Source: Strobilurus pachycystidiatus
Lineage: Eukaryota > Basidiomycota > Agaricomycetes > Agaricales > Physalacriaceae
Direction of reading: 5' to 3'
NCBI GenBank assembly: GCA_019915135.1
Contig: JAHLMK010000010.1
Coordinates: 1,674,001-1,738,000 of the forward strand
Length of the DNA stretch: 64,000 bases
In this document: in pieces, positions 37,996 to 49,289 of the stretch
Layout: every line of letters begins with the position of its first letter
How positions within the stretch are numbered: position 1 is the first letter of the stretch
Program-made: the position numbers and the translations under genes
Notes under the pieces: model-generated
The model's input: the letters and a program-made list of their open reading frames with translations, nothing else
Told to the model about the DNA's origin: nothing
Databases searched by the model: none

Positions 37996-39456
37996 TTACT
38001 TGAACGGATTCCTCGCCGCCGCCGTATCAGCCTTCCCGCTCTCAAAGTCCGCAAACGGATCTCCTTCGTCACCGTCCTTCTTGTCAGCACCATATCCTCC
38101 AGCGCCGCCCGTGTATCCCGGCGGCTTGTGATCGCTCACATCCTCCTCGCTCGTCGACCTGAAGCCCGGAGGCGGTCCCGACGGTGGCGCGAAAGACGTA
38201 TTCGGATTGTACGGTCCCGCGTACCCTTGGTTGTAGTTGTATCCCAAATTCGGGACGGAGGCGTTATACGGCTGCTGCCAGCCGCCGTCTTGGCCATCAT
38301 TACCGTAGCGCCCTGCGTTGTTGACGGGGACGCGGACCTGGGTGAGACTGGGGTCGAGGGTTTGGCGATAGTAGGAGAAGGCGATGACGGTGAAGAGGGA
38401 GGCGAGGATGAGATAGATGAGGAGGGAGACGATGTCTGCCCAGGAGTCGTGGTTCCAGGACGAATTGCACCCTATCACAGCAACGGTCAGTTAGGAGAAG
38501 TGGGCGTTGTGGTGAGGGATGCTCACAATCGTTGGCGTCTTCCTGGTCAAGGGTCGTATGACTGACTGGTCCCCAGAATCCGAAGGGGTAGTAATATACG
38601 TCCTCGCCTTTCGCGAGTTCCGTGCATTCACTAATGATAGAGTCCTAAGCCACAATCAGTCTCCAGACAACTTTGGTCATGAAAGGCGACGAACCTTTTG
38701 ACTAAAGTGCACAATCACTCGCACAACACCGGCTGCGACGACGAGGAGAGCTGAGAATCCCGAGAGGAAAGCGTACGCGCGGATCAAAGGGAGTCGTTGG
38801 GTGAGGGCCGCAATGACGCCAACACACTGCAGATTCTGGTGAGTCTCCATTCCTTTGCATCAGTCGAAGGCGCATACCTCGCAAAGGAAGATCCCCATAC
38901 TCAATGCCCCAATGATGATGACAAACGTCACCAGCGACTTGAAGCCGTGTGTGTTGGCGTAGCTGATGCTGCGGAAGTTACCGATAGCGCTGAAAAGAGC
39001 CCAGAGGGCACTGAGGGAGGCGATGATGAGTACGGCGGGGCGGAGGTTGCGGCGAGTGGCCAATGCATATGCGGGAGGCGCGCCTGAAAGAGGTGTTAGC
39101 GATCATACGGAGGGAAGCGGAGAAGATTGCAGGTCAAGGGTAGAGACGAGTAGTTGTGCGGAGGAGGGATGGGGAAGTGGCGGTGAATGATAGGCACATG
39201 CGCCGCGGCGTGAACAAGTGCGGATGAGAAGAAATGAGATGGCATTGAGACGGCAAGGGAGAAGCGGCAGATGGGGTGGGTGGAGGCACAGCACACGGCA
39301 CACAGCGAACACGAGGGGCAACGACATGATCCACCCGAACAAGACCAGCGTCGGAGTAGGTGGAGGATGATATGGGAGATGCAGGTGAAAAACAAGGGAG
39401 AAGCACGCACCTTGAGGCGGCGGTGGCCTCGTAGCCCACGGATTCCATCTATTCAT
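37996..39456 (-). CDS. Four-helix membrane protein (325 aa)
   Basis: Exons are 39411-39456, 38878-39083, 38695-38826, 38527-38644 and 37996-38471. Four hydrophobic helices are evident, near residues 29-49, 63-85, 95-120 and 180-205. A loop between helices 3 and 4 contains Cys residues, as in tetraspan proteins. The C-terminal 130 residues are a cytosolic-type Gly/Pro/Tyr/Asn-rich tail ending in Asn-Pro-Phe-Lys, possibly an NPF endocytic-sorting motif. The first intron (39084-39410, 327 nt) is far longer than the others. The exact family is unknown. Confidence 0.8.
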
Positions 39457-39500
39457 CGCTGCTTTGTCTGTGAGACCAAGTCCTGTTCGTTACTGCTTGG

Positions 39501-39508
39501 TGTTTATA
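39501..39508 (-). promoter_or_regulatory. TATA box of the four-helix protein gene
   Basis: TATAAACA on the minus strand, about 45 bp before the ATG at 39456. Confidence 0.5.
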
Positions 39509-41186
39509 AGCGCCTCGGCGGATCTGGAATCGGGTGTAGAGTGTGCAAGGATAATCAAGCCAGGTCCCACAGAGACGCAGGCTATCGAGGAGAAGAAGGT
39601 CGTGGTCGGTCGTGGTGGTTGTTGAAGGTGCGTAACAGCCGAGGGCGGTGATGCGGTGACATAATCACAATGAGTAGTGCACCGCATTCGGGCATCTCGC
39701 TCCGTCCATTCAGCCTCCATACCACGACGTTCTCTGGCAGTCTTACACGAATTATCCGACCGACACAGGCCAACTTATCTTCATCCCGCCTCTCCATTAT
39801 CTAGCTGCATGCTCCTCTTCTGCTACCTCCGGCGCCGTACTTTCCTGTGCCCGGCGAACTGTTGCTGCGCATCATGATTCCTACACATCTTGTTCCGTCC
39901 CGTTCTCTCTTGTGCTGGAACGCCCTTCGCCGTCATAGCCGATTGCTGTCCTCGTACGACGTAGCCTTGCTGGGTTCTTGGGTCTTGGCTGTGCGCTATC
40001 TCGATTTCCACAACCCGCCGGCGCCGTGGGTGTGTGGGATCAGATTACGAGTGTTCTTTCGGCCGATGCACCTCTCTCTTCGACACTCAAGTCTCGACCT
40101 TCGACCTCGCATATGCAACCTCTGATCGCCATAGCTCTGTGCATCCTGTGACACTCGTGGGTCTTTTCTGATCTCTCGCACACAAGGCTTCTCGTTCACG
40201 CTGCTCTCTTCTCAGACTCTACTCTTTCGATCACAGTAGGATTCTAGATATCTCTTCGACTGTGTATCTTCCTTTCTTGGCCTAGTTTTTTCTGGAGGAC
40301 CACCACACCGAGCATTATTTACGCCTGCATAAGGACGGAAGCGATTTCACTCCAACACCGAAGGTCGCCATATGAATCTCTTCGAGAACTCCGGGACCTA
40401 GGCGTTTAGTGTGACGGTGTCCATAATAACCCTTTGCTAAAGAAGAAACATTTCACGATACCTCCATGCGTCTCAGGACATCAGCACGAGCGACTACGCC
40501 ACTGGTCCGGGAAGGGGAACTCGCCTGTTTGATTCCGTGAGTCGTTAACTAACATCATGATCTCGACGAAACACATCACAGACCTCCATCGCTGTCTTCC
40601 GAGAACCCCGAAACTCTGGGACCGATATCTTTCTGCTCCAGAGGAAAGTCTGGTACACAATAGTCTTCGCGGTGCGTCGTCGTCTACTACGAGTATGATC
40701 CATTCGACCCATTATCGTGTAGCGCAGTGATAGTTCCATCGACGAAGATATGCCGTGACTTATCAGACTGCTCGGAACTCTTACCCACCGCCCAGCCAGT
40801 AGCCAAAATCGTACTACGTTCATGTTGCTATACTCGTTGCAGTCGAACGAGATTTCATGTACGGCAGGATAGCGTAACTGAAACACGTCGTTCTTTGTGC
40901 GCCTGTTGTGAGCAAAGAACAGTCACGTCCAGTTCGATTTCTATCGCTGCTAACAGAAAGCTCGTCGTTCGGTCATGTCCAGGTCCCGCAGGAGCGACCA
41001 CAATCTCGATTCCCGTTTATCCCTCCTTTGCCCGTGAGATGCTGCCTCAAAGCATCAGTCGAAACATGAAGAAGGATCTCGGCATGCTGACCACAGGACT
41101 GTCATCAGTGGAGCGGAGCGGCTGAGAAGATATCCACGGTGATTTTGATGCAGGGAGGGCGAATCGTGTCTCTAGACAGTGGGGCC
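39509..41186. other. Intergenic, nothing supported
   Basis: Divergent spacer. Open frames lack splice or promoter support. Confidence 0.35.
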
Positions 41187-41192
41187 TATATA
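41187..41192 (+). promoter_or_regulatory. TATA box of the FAD oxidase
   Basis: TATATA, 60 bp before the ATG at 41252. Confidence 0.5.
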
Positions 41193-41251
41193 CGTACCTT
41201 GGAAGTACGTCCTTACCGGATCTTCTACGTGGTACGCTCTCAAAGTCCACG

Positions 41252-43213
41252 ATGGTGGTAATTCGAGAAACTCTTCTTGCCTCTTTACTCTTCCTGCCCT
41301 CGGCCATTTCAACTGTTCCAGACGCTTGCAGCCTCATTGAGAAGGCAATTTCTAGTCAAAGCAGCGTCTACTATCCTGGTGAGATACCAATTTGTGATCT
41401 TCGGATCGTCATGACTTATCATGGCACATTCAAGGATCTGCAAACTACACTCGCGACATTTCACATTGGTCTTCTGCGAGCGAACAACCGTCGATATGCA
41501 GCGTGGAGCCTGGGACTGCTCAAGACGCTGGAGTTATCGTACGAATCTTACAGCCATATTGTTGATGTACACGTTTGATGGGTACTGTAGCTCCGGATAC
41601 TCGGCACGTTGAGGACTCCGTTCGCTGTGAGTGTCCTGGCGCTACATTCTCCGGAAACCATCGTTGATTGCTTCGTGTGGGTAATAGGTGAAAGGAGGCG
41701 GGCATGCGACAAACCCAGGATTCTCCGACACGCCAGGCGTCCAGATAGCAATGTATCGGTTCTCACAAATCGATTACGACTCTACTACTCAGAGCGTGAC
41801 GGTGGGTGCCGGCCTCATTTGGGACCAGATCTATGCCGCACTCGAGCCGCACGACGTCAATGTTGTCGGTGGTCGCGTTTCCGGCATTGGGGCTTCGGGC
41901 TTTAGTCTCGGAGGAGGTGCACCCATATCCTGATACCGATGGTCACGTCTTGTCGTACTAATCCTTGGGTGCAGGATACTCCTTTTTGACGAATCAGCAC
42001 GGATTAGCCCTTGATAACATCATCGAGTTCGAACTTGTAAAGCCTAGCGGCGTGGTCTCCCGCATCAATCAAAGCTCGGATCCCGGTCTTTTCTTTGCTC
42101 TGAAGGTGATTCCGTGCATTCTAGGCTCCCTAGTGCTCGACTGATGTAACATTTCAGGGAACGCAAAACAACTTTGTACGATGATTCATTGTTTCCGTGC
42201 AACTCGAGGAACTATGACCTCCTAGGGAATCGTGACGCGGCTAGTTCTCAGGGTCTTTCCCCAAGGTCCCGTTTGGGTGTGTCCACGTTCATCACCAGCA
42301 CATTCTAAGCCTTCTCATATGCTTCAGGGAGGTCTGAGACTCTTTACTCCTGATCACGCTGATTCTATCACCGCCGCCACTGTAAAGTTCACCCACAAAG
42401 TAACTGATCCAAAAGCTGCTAGCCTTATTTCATTCAACTGGGTCGAAGGCAAAGGGGTGATTCCCGGAGTTCTGTTCTTCTACGACGGACCAACCCCCGC
42501 GGACGGAGTTTTTGACGACTTCCTAGCAATCACACCTCTCAACGATAGCATTGCAACTAGATCGTTCGCAGATCTCATTGCATCGTTTCCTGCAAGCCAG
42601 GCACTTTCTGTGGACTTAACATCTCCTAGGCAAGTTTCTCTGGTGCTTTTGTCACGTTTGGGCTTGTTAACGGAAGAATAATTGAAAGATCCCTCTATGG
42701 CCACGTGCCTGTCCTCGACTACTCATTGCCTGTTGTGCAGGCTATGATCAACGAGACATCGGTCAGTAGTCTGCTTGCGTGGACGCAGCTCTAATTCACT
42801 GCACAACATAGTTTTGGGGCTCGTATCTAGCTGGAAAAGATGCCAACGCTAGCATTTCCTACGTGCTAGAACCGTTTCAAAAGGACATCCTTTCCTTCAA
42901 CAAGGAGCCCACAGCCTACCCAGCAGTGCGCGACGTCGCCTTCTTCCCATCGAACATAGCATACAGCTGGACATCAGCAACTGTTGATGTTGACTTCTTA
43001 TATGCAATGCGACAAAGCATGCTACAGCTGCTGAATGTTGCCGCCGCAGCGGGGCAAACGGACGTCTTCGACGCGCCGAGATACCCGAATTATGCACTCT
43101 TTGACACGCCGGTGGCAAAGATCTTCGGACAAAATCTTGATAGGCTTAGGTCGCTCAAAATGCGGGTTGACCCTCACGACGTAATGGGTTTAGCAGGGGG
43201 GTTCAAGATATGA
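41252..43213 (+). CDS. Secreted FAD-linked oxidoreductase, berberine-bridge type (about 497 aa)
   Basis: Ten exons: 41252-41378, 41435-41538, 41591-41626, 41688-41916, 41975-42105, 42158-42175, 42226-42276, 42328-42591, 42630-42761 and 42812-43213. A signal peptide leads into a PCMH-type FAD domain with CSVEPGTAQD, KGGGHATNPGF (the His that normally binds FAD covalently), VTVGAGLIWDQIY and VVGGRVSGIGASG. The substrate domain follows, and the C-terminal BBE segment PNYALFDTPVAKIFG...MGLAGG is complete. These enzymes oxidise sugars, alcohols or specialised metabolites with O2. The eighth intron (42592-42629) is doubtful: it is only 38 nt and needs a GC donor. All other junctions are canonical. 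Confidence 0.88.
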
Positions 43214-43723
43214 GAAGTGTACTGTCGCTGTACTGCCACAATCTGAATGATTATTCATGATGCGATTCGGGCTTGACCGCTAGAACATCCCCCGCCAATC
43301 CTCAGCGCGCCGTATCGGAACAAAATCTAGGTGCTTACTCTTCAACCAACGCCGCGCAAAGCACCCCAATGTTCATACTACTCACTCTCGTGATGATAGC
43401 AATTTGGTTTGTCTCAATTGTCGAGGTTGACCATACCCCGCATCCTTCGCTTTCGATACGCGGTACTTACAGAAAAAGGCACTTTTGCGCCAGCGCCAAT
43501 CAGGGTTAAAAGTGGTTCAGTCTATTCATGGACTTTGTGTTGTTGGAACAAAGTCGATGAAAAGTCAGACTCATCTCCCCTCTCCGTCATTGTTCTTGTT
43601 TCAGCACGTAATTGAGTTCAATTCCTGGACCTTTCTGAAGCGGTTGCTCAACTCAGCACCGTTCAGATGCCGCCACCGTAGCATACTCTACAACCTTAGA
43701 TAGAACGAATGAACAATATTTGT
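43214..43723. other. 3' flank up to the retrotransposon
   Basis: No supported gene. Confidence 0.45.
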
Positions 43724-43728
43724 GCCAC
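43724..43728. repeat. Target-site duplication, left
   Basis: GCCAC, repeated at 49709-49713 on the other side of the element. Confidence 0.85.
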
Positions 43729-44147
43729 TGTCAGCGTCGGGCCTATTCGTCTATAGCGAGGGCGCACGAGGCAACGACTGGAGAGCGGTGTGAAGGGTGG
43801 TGTATTGAATCCCGGGGGAAAGACAACGGTTCTCTGAAGAACTACTCTACTGACTACTGACTCTTTTATACAGTTCCCGACGCCCGACGCCCGATGGGCG
43901 CGGGTGCGCCCCTCTGACTCATTCCCGAGTCATCGCACGAGTCATCGCGCCATCCCGCCCGTGATTGGTCGGGAGCGCGCCCTATCCCGCCCGATCCCGC
44001 TTTCCCGTCGGCCGAGCTCCGCCACCATGTGCTACCGTCGGACGGCCGTCGGATAGATCCCGACGATGGGCGTGATACCGTTGCTCCCGCCCGCGCAGGC
44101 GTCGCCTTCGATCGGCTAGGCGTCGGTGGCGCAGTCAAGTCATGACA
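43729..44147 (-). repeat. 3' LTR of the chromovirus
   Basis: 419 bp. In element sense it begins TGTCATGACTTGAC and ends CGCTGACA. It matches 49290-49708 over its full length with no difference seen. Confidence 0.92.
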
Positions 44148-44160
44148 ATATCCCCTCTTC
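44148..44160 (-). other. Polypurine tract
   Basis: In element sense GAAGAGGGGATAT directly precedes the 3' LTR, the expected site for plus-strand priming. Confidence 0.7.
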
Positions 44161-44236
44161 AAGGCGCATGTCCCCATGGCGCGAATCTTAGCGCGACGCT
44201 GCGATCGGGACTGACTCCCTGCTGGTAGAACGTCGG

Positions 44237-45760
44237 CTACGATCCCTTCGCTCTTCTTATAAGCCGGAGAAGGGCCGGTGCTTGAATATCCGCTTCGTAC
44301 GTCCAAGTGTTCTCCTCTAGGGGGTATCCTTTCCATTTGAGGAGGTATTGGGTCCGTCCACGGAACTTCTTGTGCCCCACGATTTTCTCGACTTCCCATT
44401 GTTCCTCGTCATCCACGATGACGGGATCGGGTCGCGTATAGGTCTGGTGAGGGAATCCTTCGATGTAGGGTCGGAGGTAAACCGTGTTGAAGACATTGTG
44501 TATCTTGAACGAGGCAGGGAGTTGAATGCGATACGATGCCTTACCGATCTTCTTCAGGACTTTGAAAGGCCCGTATCGTTTATCGGCGAGTTTCATAGAG
44601 GGACGATCGATCTTGAGATTGGTGGTCTCGAGAAGTACTTTGTCCCCGACTTTGTAGTCCGGATCCGGTCGTCGTTTCTCGTCGTAAAACCTCTTCATAG
44701 TGGCGGTGGCGGCCGTCAGGGCGGCCCGAGCTTCCTCCCGAGCCCTGTCCAGGCGAGTGACGAACTCGTCCGCACTCTCGTTCCGGGTGGCGGTGCGGGG
44801 TTCCGTGCCTCGAAGCGGGTTGATGCCATACATCAGTTGGAAGGGGGATTTCTTCGTAGACGAGCTGGCTTTGTTGTTATAAGAGAATTCCGCTTGGGAC
44901 AGCCAGGATGCCCAGTCGTTTTGTTGGTGATTGGTGAAGACGCGGAGGTACTGTTCCAGTTCCTGATTGATACGTTCCGTCTGTCCGTCTGTCTGTGGAT
45001 GGTACGCGGTGGATGCTCGCTGTTTGACGCCAAGTCCTTGGTATAGTGCCGTGGTGAACTGGCCCACGAATTGGCCTCCTCGATCACTGATGACACTTAT
45101 CGGGAATCCGAAGTCCTTCCAGACGTGATCCTGGAACAGCCTCGCTGCTCCTTCTCCCGTAATGTGAGTGGTGGTGGGCATGAACCTTGCCATCTTCGTA
45201 AATCGGTCGACCACTACCATGATGGAGTCGTATCCGAGGGACTCGGGGAGTTCGACGATTAGGTCGACGCTGATATGCTGCCAGGGCGCCGAGGGGATCT
45301 CGTTAGGTTGCAGTTGTCCGACTTTGAGTTGTCGGGACGATTTGGTCCTCTGACAGTCGAGGCATCCGTTACAATAACGCGCCACGTCTGCGTATAGTCC
45401 GGGCCACCAATAGTTCCGTAGCACTAACTCCGTGGTTCGGAATCGTCCAGGGTGGCCCGCTATTGCGGTGTCGTGATGTTGCCGCATGATTCGTTGGCGT
45501 AGTGTGCGGTTGGCCGGGACATAGAGTAGTCCTTCTTTGGTAAGGTATCCTCCCTTATCTTCTACGGTCTTCCCGACCATCTTCTTCACTTTCTCCTCCC
45601 ACTCGTCCTTCGCGGCGATTATTCGGTCCATAAAGTCGTTCCCTTCGGTGGCGATCGTGACTTCATCCATTGCCCGAATATGGTTATAATCGTCGATCGA
45701 GATCGGCGTGGCGAAGATGCGGCTGAGATATTCTTTTTGAGTAATACGGTGTCGCGGTTG
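44237..45760 (-). CDS. Chromovirus integrase with C-terminal chromodomain
   Basis: One open frame carries the HHCC zinc domain (H-x-H with [11 protein letters not shown]), the DDE core (the Asp in [10 protein letters not shown], the Asp in [11 protein letters not shown] and the downstream Glu in [15 protein letters not shown]), a GPY/F-like region with [12 protein letters not shown], and a chromodomain ending in [18 protein letters not shown]. The integrase inserts the cDNA; the chromodomain can steer it to heterochromatin. The frame continues to 46063 but that upstream part is out of phase with RNase H. Confidence 0.9.
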   Translation of the reverse strand, partial: QPRHRITQKEYLSRIFATPISIDDYNHIRAMDEVTIATEGNDFMDRIIAAKDEWEEKVKKMVGKTVEDKGGYLTKEGLLYVPANRTLRQRIMRQHHDTAIAGHPGRFRTTELVLRNYWWPGLYADVARYCNGCLDCQRTKSSRQLKVGQLQPNEIPSAPWQHISVDLIVELPESLGYDSIMVVVDRFTKMARFMPTTTHITGEGAARLFQDHVWKDFGFPISVISDRGGQFVGQFTTALYQGLGVKQRASTAYHPQTDGQTERINQELEQYLRVFTNHQQNDWASWLSQAEFSYNNKASSSTKKSPFQLMYGINPLRGTEPRTATRNESADEFVTRLDRAREEARAALTAATATMKRFYDEKRRPDPDYKVGDKVLLETTNLKIDRPSMKLADKRYGPFKVLKKIGKASYRIQLPASFKIHNVFNTVYLRPYIEGFPHQTYTRPDPVIVDDEEQWEVEKIVGHKKFRGRTQYLLKWKGYPLEENTWTYEADIQAPALLRLIRRAKGS

Positions 45761-46469
45761 TCGTCCGCCCCCCCTCATGTCCTTGTCGTCTCGACAAGAG
45801 ATCGGCCTTTTTGTTCTGCGCCCCCGGGCGGTGAACCAGCGTGAAGTTGTATTCCGCCAGATCGAGTGACCACCGTGCCTGGCGGCGATTAAGCTTCTTG
45901 CCTGCATGAAAACTTCGAGTTCTTGTGATCCGTCAGGATGAGGGTTGGGTTCCGGTGCTCCGAGAACGTAATGCCTCCAGTCGGCCAGGGCTCTCATGAT
46001 GGCCAACATCTCCTTGTCGTGTATGTCGTAGTTTCGCTCGCGGGGACTCAGTGATTTGGACATGAATGCGATGGGGACCGTCTTGCCGTCTTGCTCCTGG
46101 CTTAAGACCCCCCCGTTGCGAATTCCGATGCGTCCACCTCGATGCGGTAGCGACCCGTTGTGTTGGGAAGTGCAGGATGGGTTCCGAAGTGATTCGTTCC
46201 TTCAGATCCGCGAAGGCTTCCTCCTCCGCGTCTCCCCATCTCCAGGGGATATCCTTCTTCGAGAGGGAGTGGAGGGGCTTTGCTACCTGTGCAAACCCCT
46301 CGATGAACCGCCGGTAGAAGTTGGCGAATCCGAGGAAGGATTGGACCTCTTTGACGGTTCTGGGTGTGGGCCACGCCCTAACACCCTCGACTTTGACAGG
46401 ATCCATACGGAACTGTCCGTTCCCCACAATCAGTCCCAAGTACTCCACTTCTGATTTCTCGAATCGCAT
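45761..46469 (-). pseudogene. Chromovirus RT end and RNase H region, frame-broken
   Basis: The RT thumb and connection (GLIVGNGQFRMDP...FLGFANFYRRFI) are open from 46469. RNase H begins in another frame (RIEVDASEFATGG near 46130). A third frame holds SKSLSPRERNYDIHDKE, and beyond 45990 the frame changes again before the integrase. At least three single-base-type breaks are needed to explain this. Confidence 0.75.
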
Positions 46470-47293
46470 TTGGATCCTTGTACGCTGAGATTGTTGTCTT
46501 GAAGGATGCGTAGGACCTCCTTCATAACCTGTCGATGTTCATCGATGCCCTTGGTGAACACCAGGATGTCGTCCATGTATACGATCACCTTGCCGCGCAA
46601 GATCAAATCGTGGAACAGGTCGTTCATCATGGTCTGGAATGTCGCCGGACTATTCGTTAGTCCAAAGAACATGACTAGAGGCTCAAAGAGTCCTCGGTTG
46701 GTGATGAAGGCGGCTTTATGTTCGTCGCCTTCGACGATGCGGACATTGTTGTATCCCCACCGAACGTCCAGTTTAGAAACAAGCTTCGCGTTTCGTAGTT
46801 TGTGAAGGACGTCGGAGAGGAGGGGAAGGGGGTACGAGTTCTTCACCGTCATGGTGTTGAGCTGGCGATAGTCTTGGATGGGGCGAAGGCGCCCGTCTTT
46901 CTTCTTGACGAAGAAGAATGGAGAGGCGTAGGGGGATTTGGAGACGCGGATTCTCCCTGACTGGAGGTGTTCTTCGATGAACTTGTCGAGTTCCACCTGT
47001 TCGGAGGGGGCGAGGGGGTATATCTTCCCCTTGAACTCCGTTGCGTCGGGTTTAAGTTCGATAGCGTGGTCCCACTTCCTACGCTCCGGCAACCGATCGA
47101 ACTCGGTTTTCTCGAACACCCGTCGGAATTCCTCTAAATATTGCGGGGGAACGAGTTCTTCTAAGGGCGCCTCGCCCTTAGCTTTTGCTTGGTCCCCCGC
47201 TAACTGGGTCGATTTAGTGGCGAAAGCGCGGATTCGTTCCGCGTCGAGCTTTCTTTGCCCGTACCGATTCTGCGGGACGTCCCACATCTTCAC
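46470..47293 (-). CDS. Chromovirus reverse transcriptase, palm and fingers
   Basis: The open frame has the Ty3/gypsy RT blocks: LPERRKWDHAIEL, a long YPLAPSEQ...EL region, SPYASPFFFVKKKDG, a VSKLDVRWGYNNVRI segment with the first catalytic Asp, and YMDDILVF with the catalytic pair. It runs a little past the usual boundary and is then out of phase with the following RT segment near 46460. Confidence 0.88.
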
Positions 47294-47327
47294 GACTAGA
47301 ATTCGATCTCCCTCCTCGAGATCTTCT

Positions 47328-48155
47328 TCATCTTCTTCTCGCGCATACGCGGCGAGCCTGGCGTCGTTGACACTCTGGCGGACACCTCGTGAACGCCAGG
47401 GTTCCCTTGACCCAGTCGACCTCGGGATTATGCTTTTTCAGCCATTCGTATCCCAGGATAATGTCGACGTCGCCGGTGTTAGTCACTGCGAACGTGAAAA
47501 CATCTTCGTGTTCGTTGTCGGTTACGACCCGCAGATCCACGATCTGCTCTATTGGCCCGTTATTGTTGGGGGTTCCGTCGACGTTGGACACCGCGATGGG
47601 GTGTGGCAGTCGTTGGGTGTCCATTCCTTCGTTTTCGGCGAAGTCTCGATTGACATAGGCTCCGGTAGCTCCGGAGTCGATGAGGGCGACCACAGTGAGG
47701 GCCTTGCCACTATTCAGGAATTTGAGGGTGATGGGGATTTTCATACAGCGCCCCGGGCGTGTAGATCGAATCCAACGACGAGGTTGTCGGAATTCCTGGA
47801 TAGCTGCTTGGGCGTGGCGGGAGTCCAGGCCCAAGATGTCCTGGACCGCCTCCTGGGTGACCTCGGACTCCCTATCAGTCCGAGCGTATTTCCGGAGTAC
47901 TTTGAGAGCTTGGCGGGGGTTTAACCTGCATTTCGTGCCAGATGAAAGGGAGGGTCCGCGGACGTGCTTGATGGGTTTGATCCGCGAACTTCCCTTTTTG
48001 GCTATTTTGTTCTTTCTTTCACGCGAGGGTTTTGGTTCGTCGAAGTCCATGGGATCGGATTGTTCGTTACTACTGTCACTGGCTTCAACAAGTAGACTAC
48101 TGAATCGATTGGTCCATGGACCCGAGGAAGGGGGACTGGAAGACTCGCTCTTCAC
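47328..48155 (-). CDS. Chromovirus aspartic protease region
   Basis: The frame holds ALIDSGATGAYVN, the D-S/T-G active site of retropepsins, followed by a hydrophobic ILGYEWLKKHNPEVDW segment. The protease matures Gag and Pol. The frame does not join directly to the RT frame, so a break or frameshift lies between 47290 and 47330. Confidence 0.82.
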   Translation of the reverse strand: MKSESSSPPSSGPWTNRFSSLLVEASDSSNEQSDPMDFDEPKPSRERKNKIAKKGSSRIKPIKHVRGPSLSSGTKCRLNPRQALKVLRKYARTDRESEVTQEAVQDILGLDSRHAQAAIQEFRQPRRWIRSTRPGRCMKIPITLKFLNSGKALTVVALIDSGATGAYVNRDFAENEGMDTQRLPHPIAVSNVDGTPNNNGPIEQIVDLRVVTDNEHEDVFTFAVTNTGDVDIILGYEWLKKHNPEVDWVKGTLAFTRCPPECQRRQARRVCARRR

Positions 48156-48259
48156 TCCAGTCCCGCGCCAAAACCCTGCTCCTGCAGCGTCTGAGCGAGA
48201 TCCTCTCGTTCTTCGTTGCTAAGACCTTCTACGAGTCCCTTGACGGATTCGCGTCTCTC

Positions 48260-49253
48260 CGTGCAATTCCTCGCGAAGTGCCCGGATTTCCCGCAGTTGT
48301 AGCATTTTAACGAGGCCGCGCCTCGCGTTCTGTCAATGCTCATGGTTCGCCTTTTCCTCCGTAGGTGATTCCGGTGACTGGGGGATTGTTGATTACTGTC
48401 GTAGTACTAGGACGCGGGAAGTTTTTGGAAACGAAGGGGGCAGGGTTCTTGTATCCCTGGGTGGGGGCCGTGCCTCGATTAGCGTCGAATCGAGTGGCGA
48501 ACTTCTTGTACGCATCGTAGGTCTCGGGGATTTCTCCATTTCGGTGATGCGTCAACCAGAGAGGAGTCCAGCTGGTGGCGTAGGAGGGAGATGAGGGCAT
48601 CGTCGTTGAAACCTGTGTCGGCTTTGTACTCTTCGAAGTCGATGAAGAAGGACTGGGCGTCCTGTCCTTTCTTCTGTTTCAATTTCTTGATCTCCTCCTG
48701 GGCGATCGTCTTCGAGTTGGTCCCTCCGAAGGCTCTTTTCAAGGCGTCCTTGAAGTCCGTATAAGTCAGGTATGGCTCCTCTCCTTTCTCGTAGAGGGCG
48801 GTCTGCGTGCTGGCCCATTTGATAACAGCGGGCCCTCGGTCATGTACGATAGCGCGGCGAACACTCTGTTGCGCGCGCGGTTTCGTAGGCTCGAGGTTCG
48901 GAGGCGAAGAGGATGTGGAGTTGGGAGAAGAACGGCTCGATGCCGTCCGACTTCCCGCTAAACTTGGCCGGGGTCCGCGAAGCGCGCCTTGGATGCGCGA
49001 TGTTGCGCGGGCTTGCGCCTGTGCTTGGGACGCGGCCAGCTGGACGCCGCTGAGCTCGCTGATACGCTGAAGAAGTTGAGCGTGGAGGTTCGCCACCTCG
49101 TGGCTCCTGTTGATTTCGTCCTGCGCGATGGTAGTGATGCGCTGGTTCAGATTGTCGAGGGGCCGTCCCTATGCCACTGAACATGCTATGCAGCTCTCTC
49201 TGCTCGTTGGTGGGCTCGGTGGCCGGGGCCATGGGGGCGTCTTCGGTGCTCAT
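48260..49253 (-). pseudogene. Chromovirus gag, frame-broken, with CCHC zinc knuckle
   Basis: Gag starts at an ATG at 49253 and ends with a zinc knuckle, CYNCGKSGHFARNC, near 48310-48270. Capsid-like segments (FSGKSDGIEPFFSQLH; FKDALKRAFG; FFIDFEEYK) alternate between two minus frames at least four times, so several small indels separate them. The product would not be continuous as read. Confidence 0.8.
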
Positions 49254-49277
49254 AGTCGTTGGGTTCGTCGAAAGGGG

Positions 49278-49287
49278 AGAGAACCGT
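49278..49287 (-). other. Self-complementary primer-binding site
   Basis: In element sense ACGGTTCTCT lies two bases after the 5' LTR. It is exactly complementary to AGAGAACCGT at 49396-49387, about 35 nt after the LTR TATA box, where the transcript should start. This is the arrangement of Tf1/sushi-type self-primed elements. Confidence 0.65.
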
Positions 49288-49289
49288 AT

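Noticed and set aside
37825..38565. 246-codon plus-strand frame
   Set aside because: Antisense shadow of the last exons of the four-helix membrane protein.
44348..45046. 232-codon plus-strand frame inside the retrotransposon
   Set aside because: It is antisense to the integrase/chromodomain frame, which explains its length.
46938..47924. 328-codon plus-strand frame inside the retrotransposon
   Set aside because: It is antisense to the protease and reverse transcriptase coding sequence.
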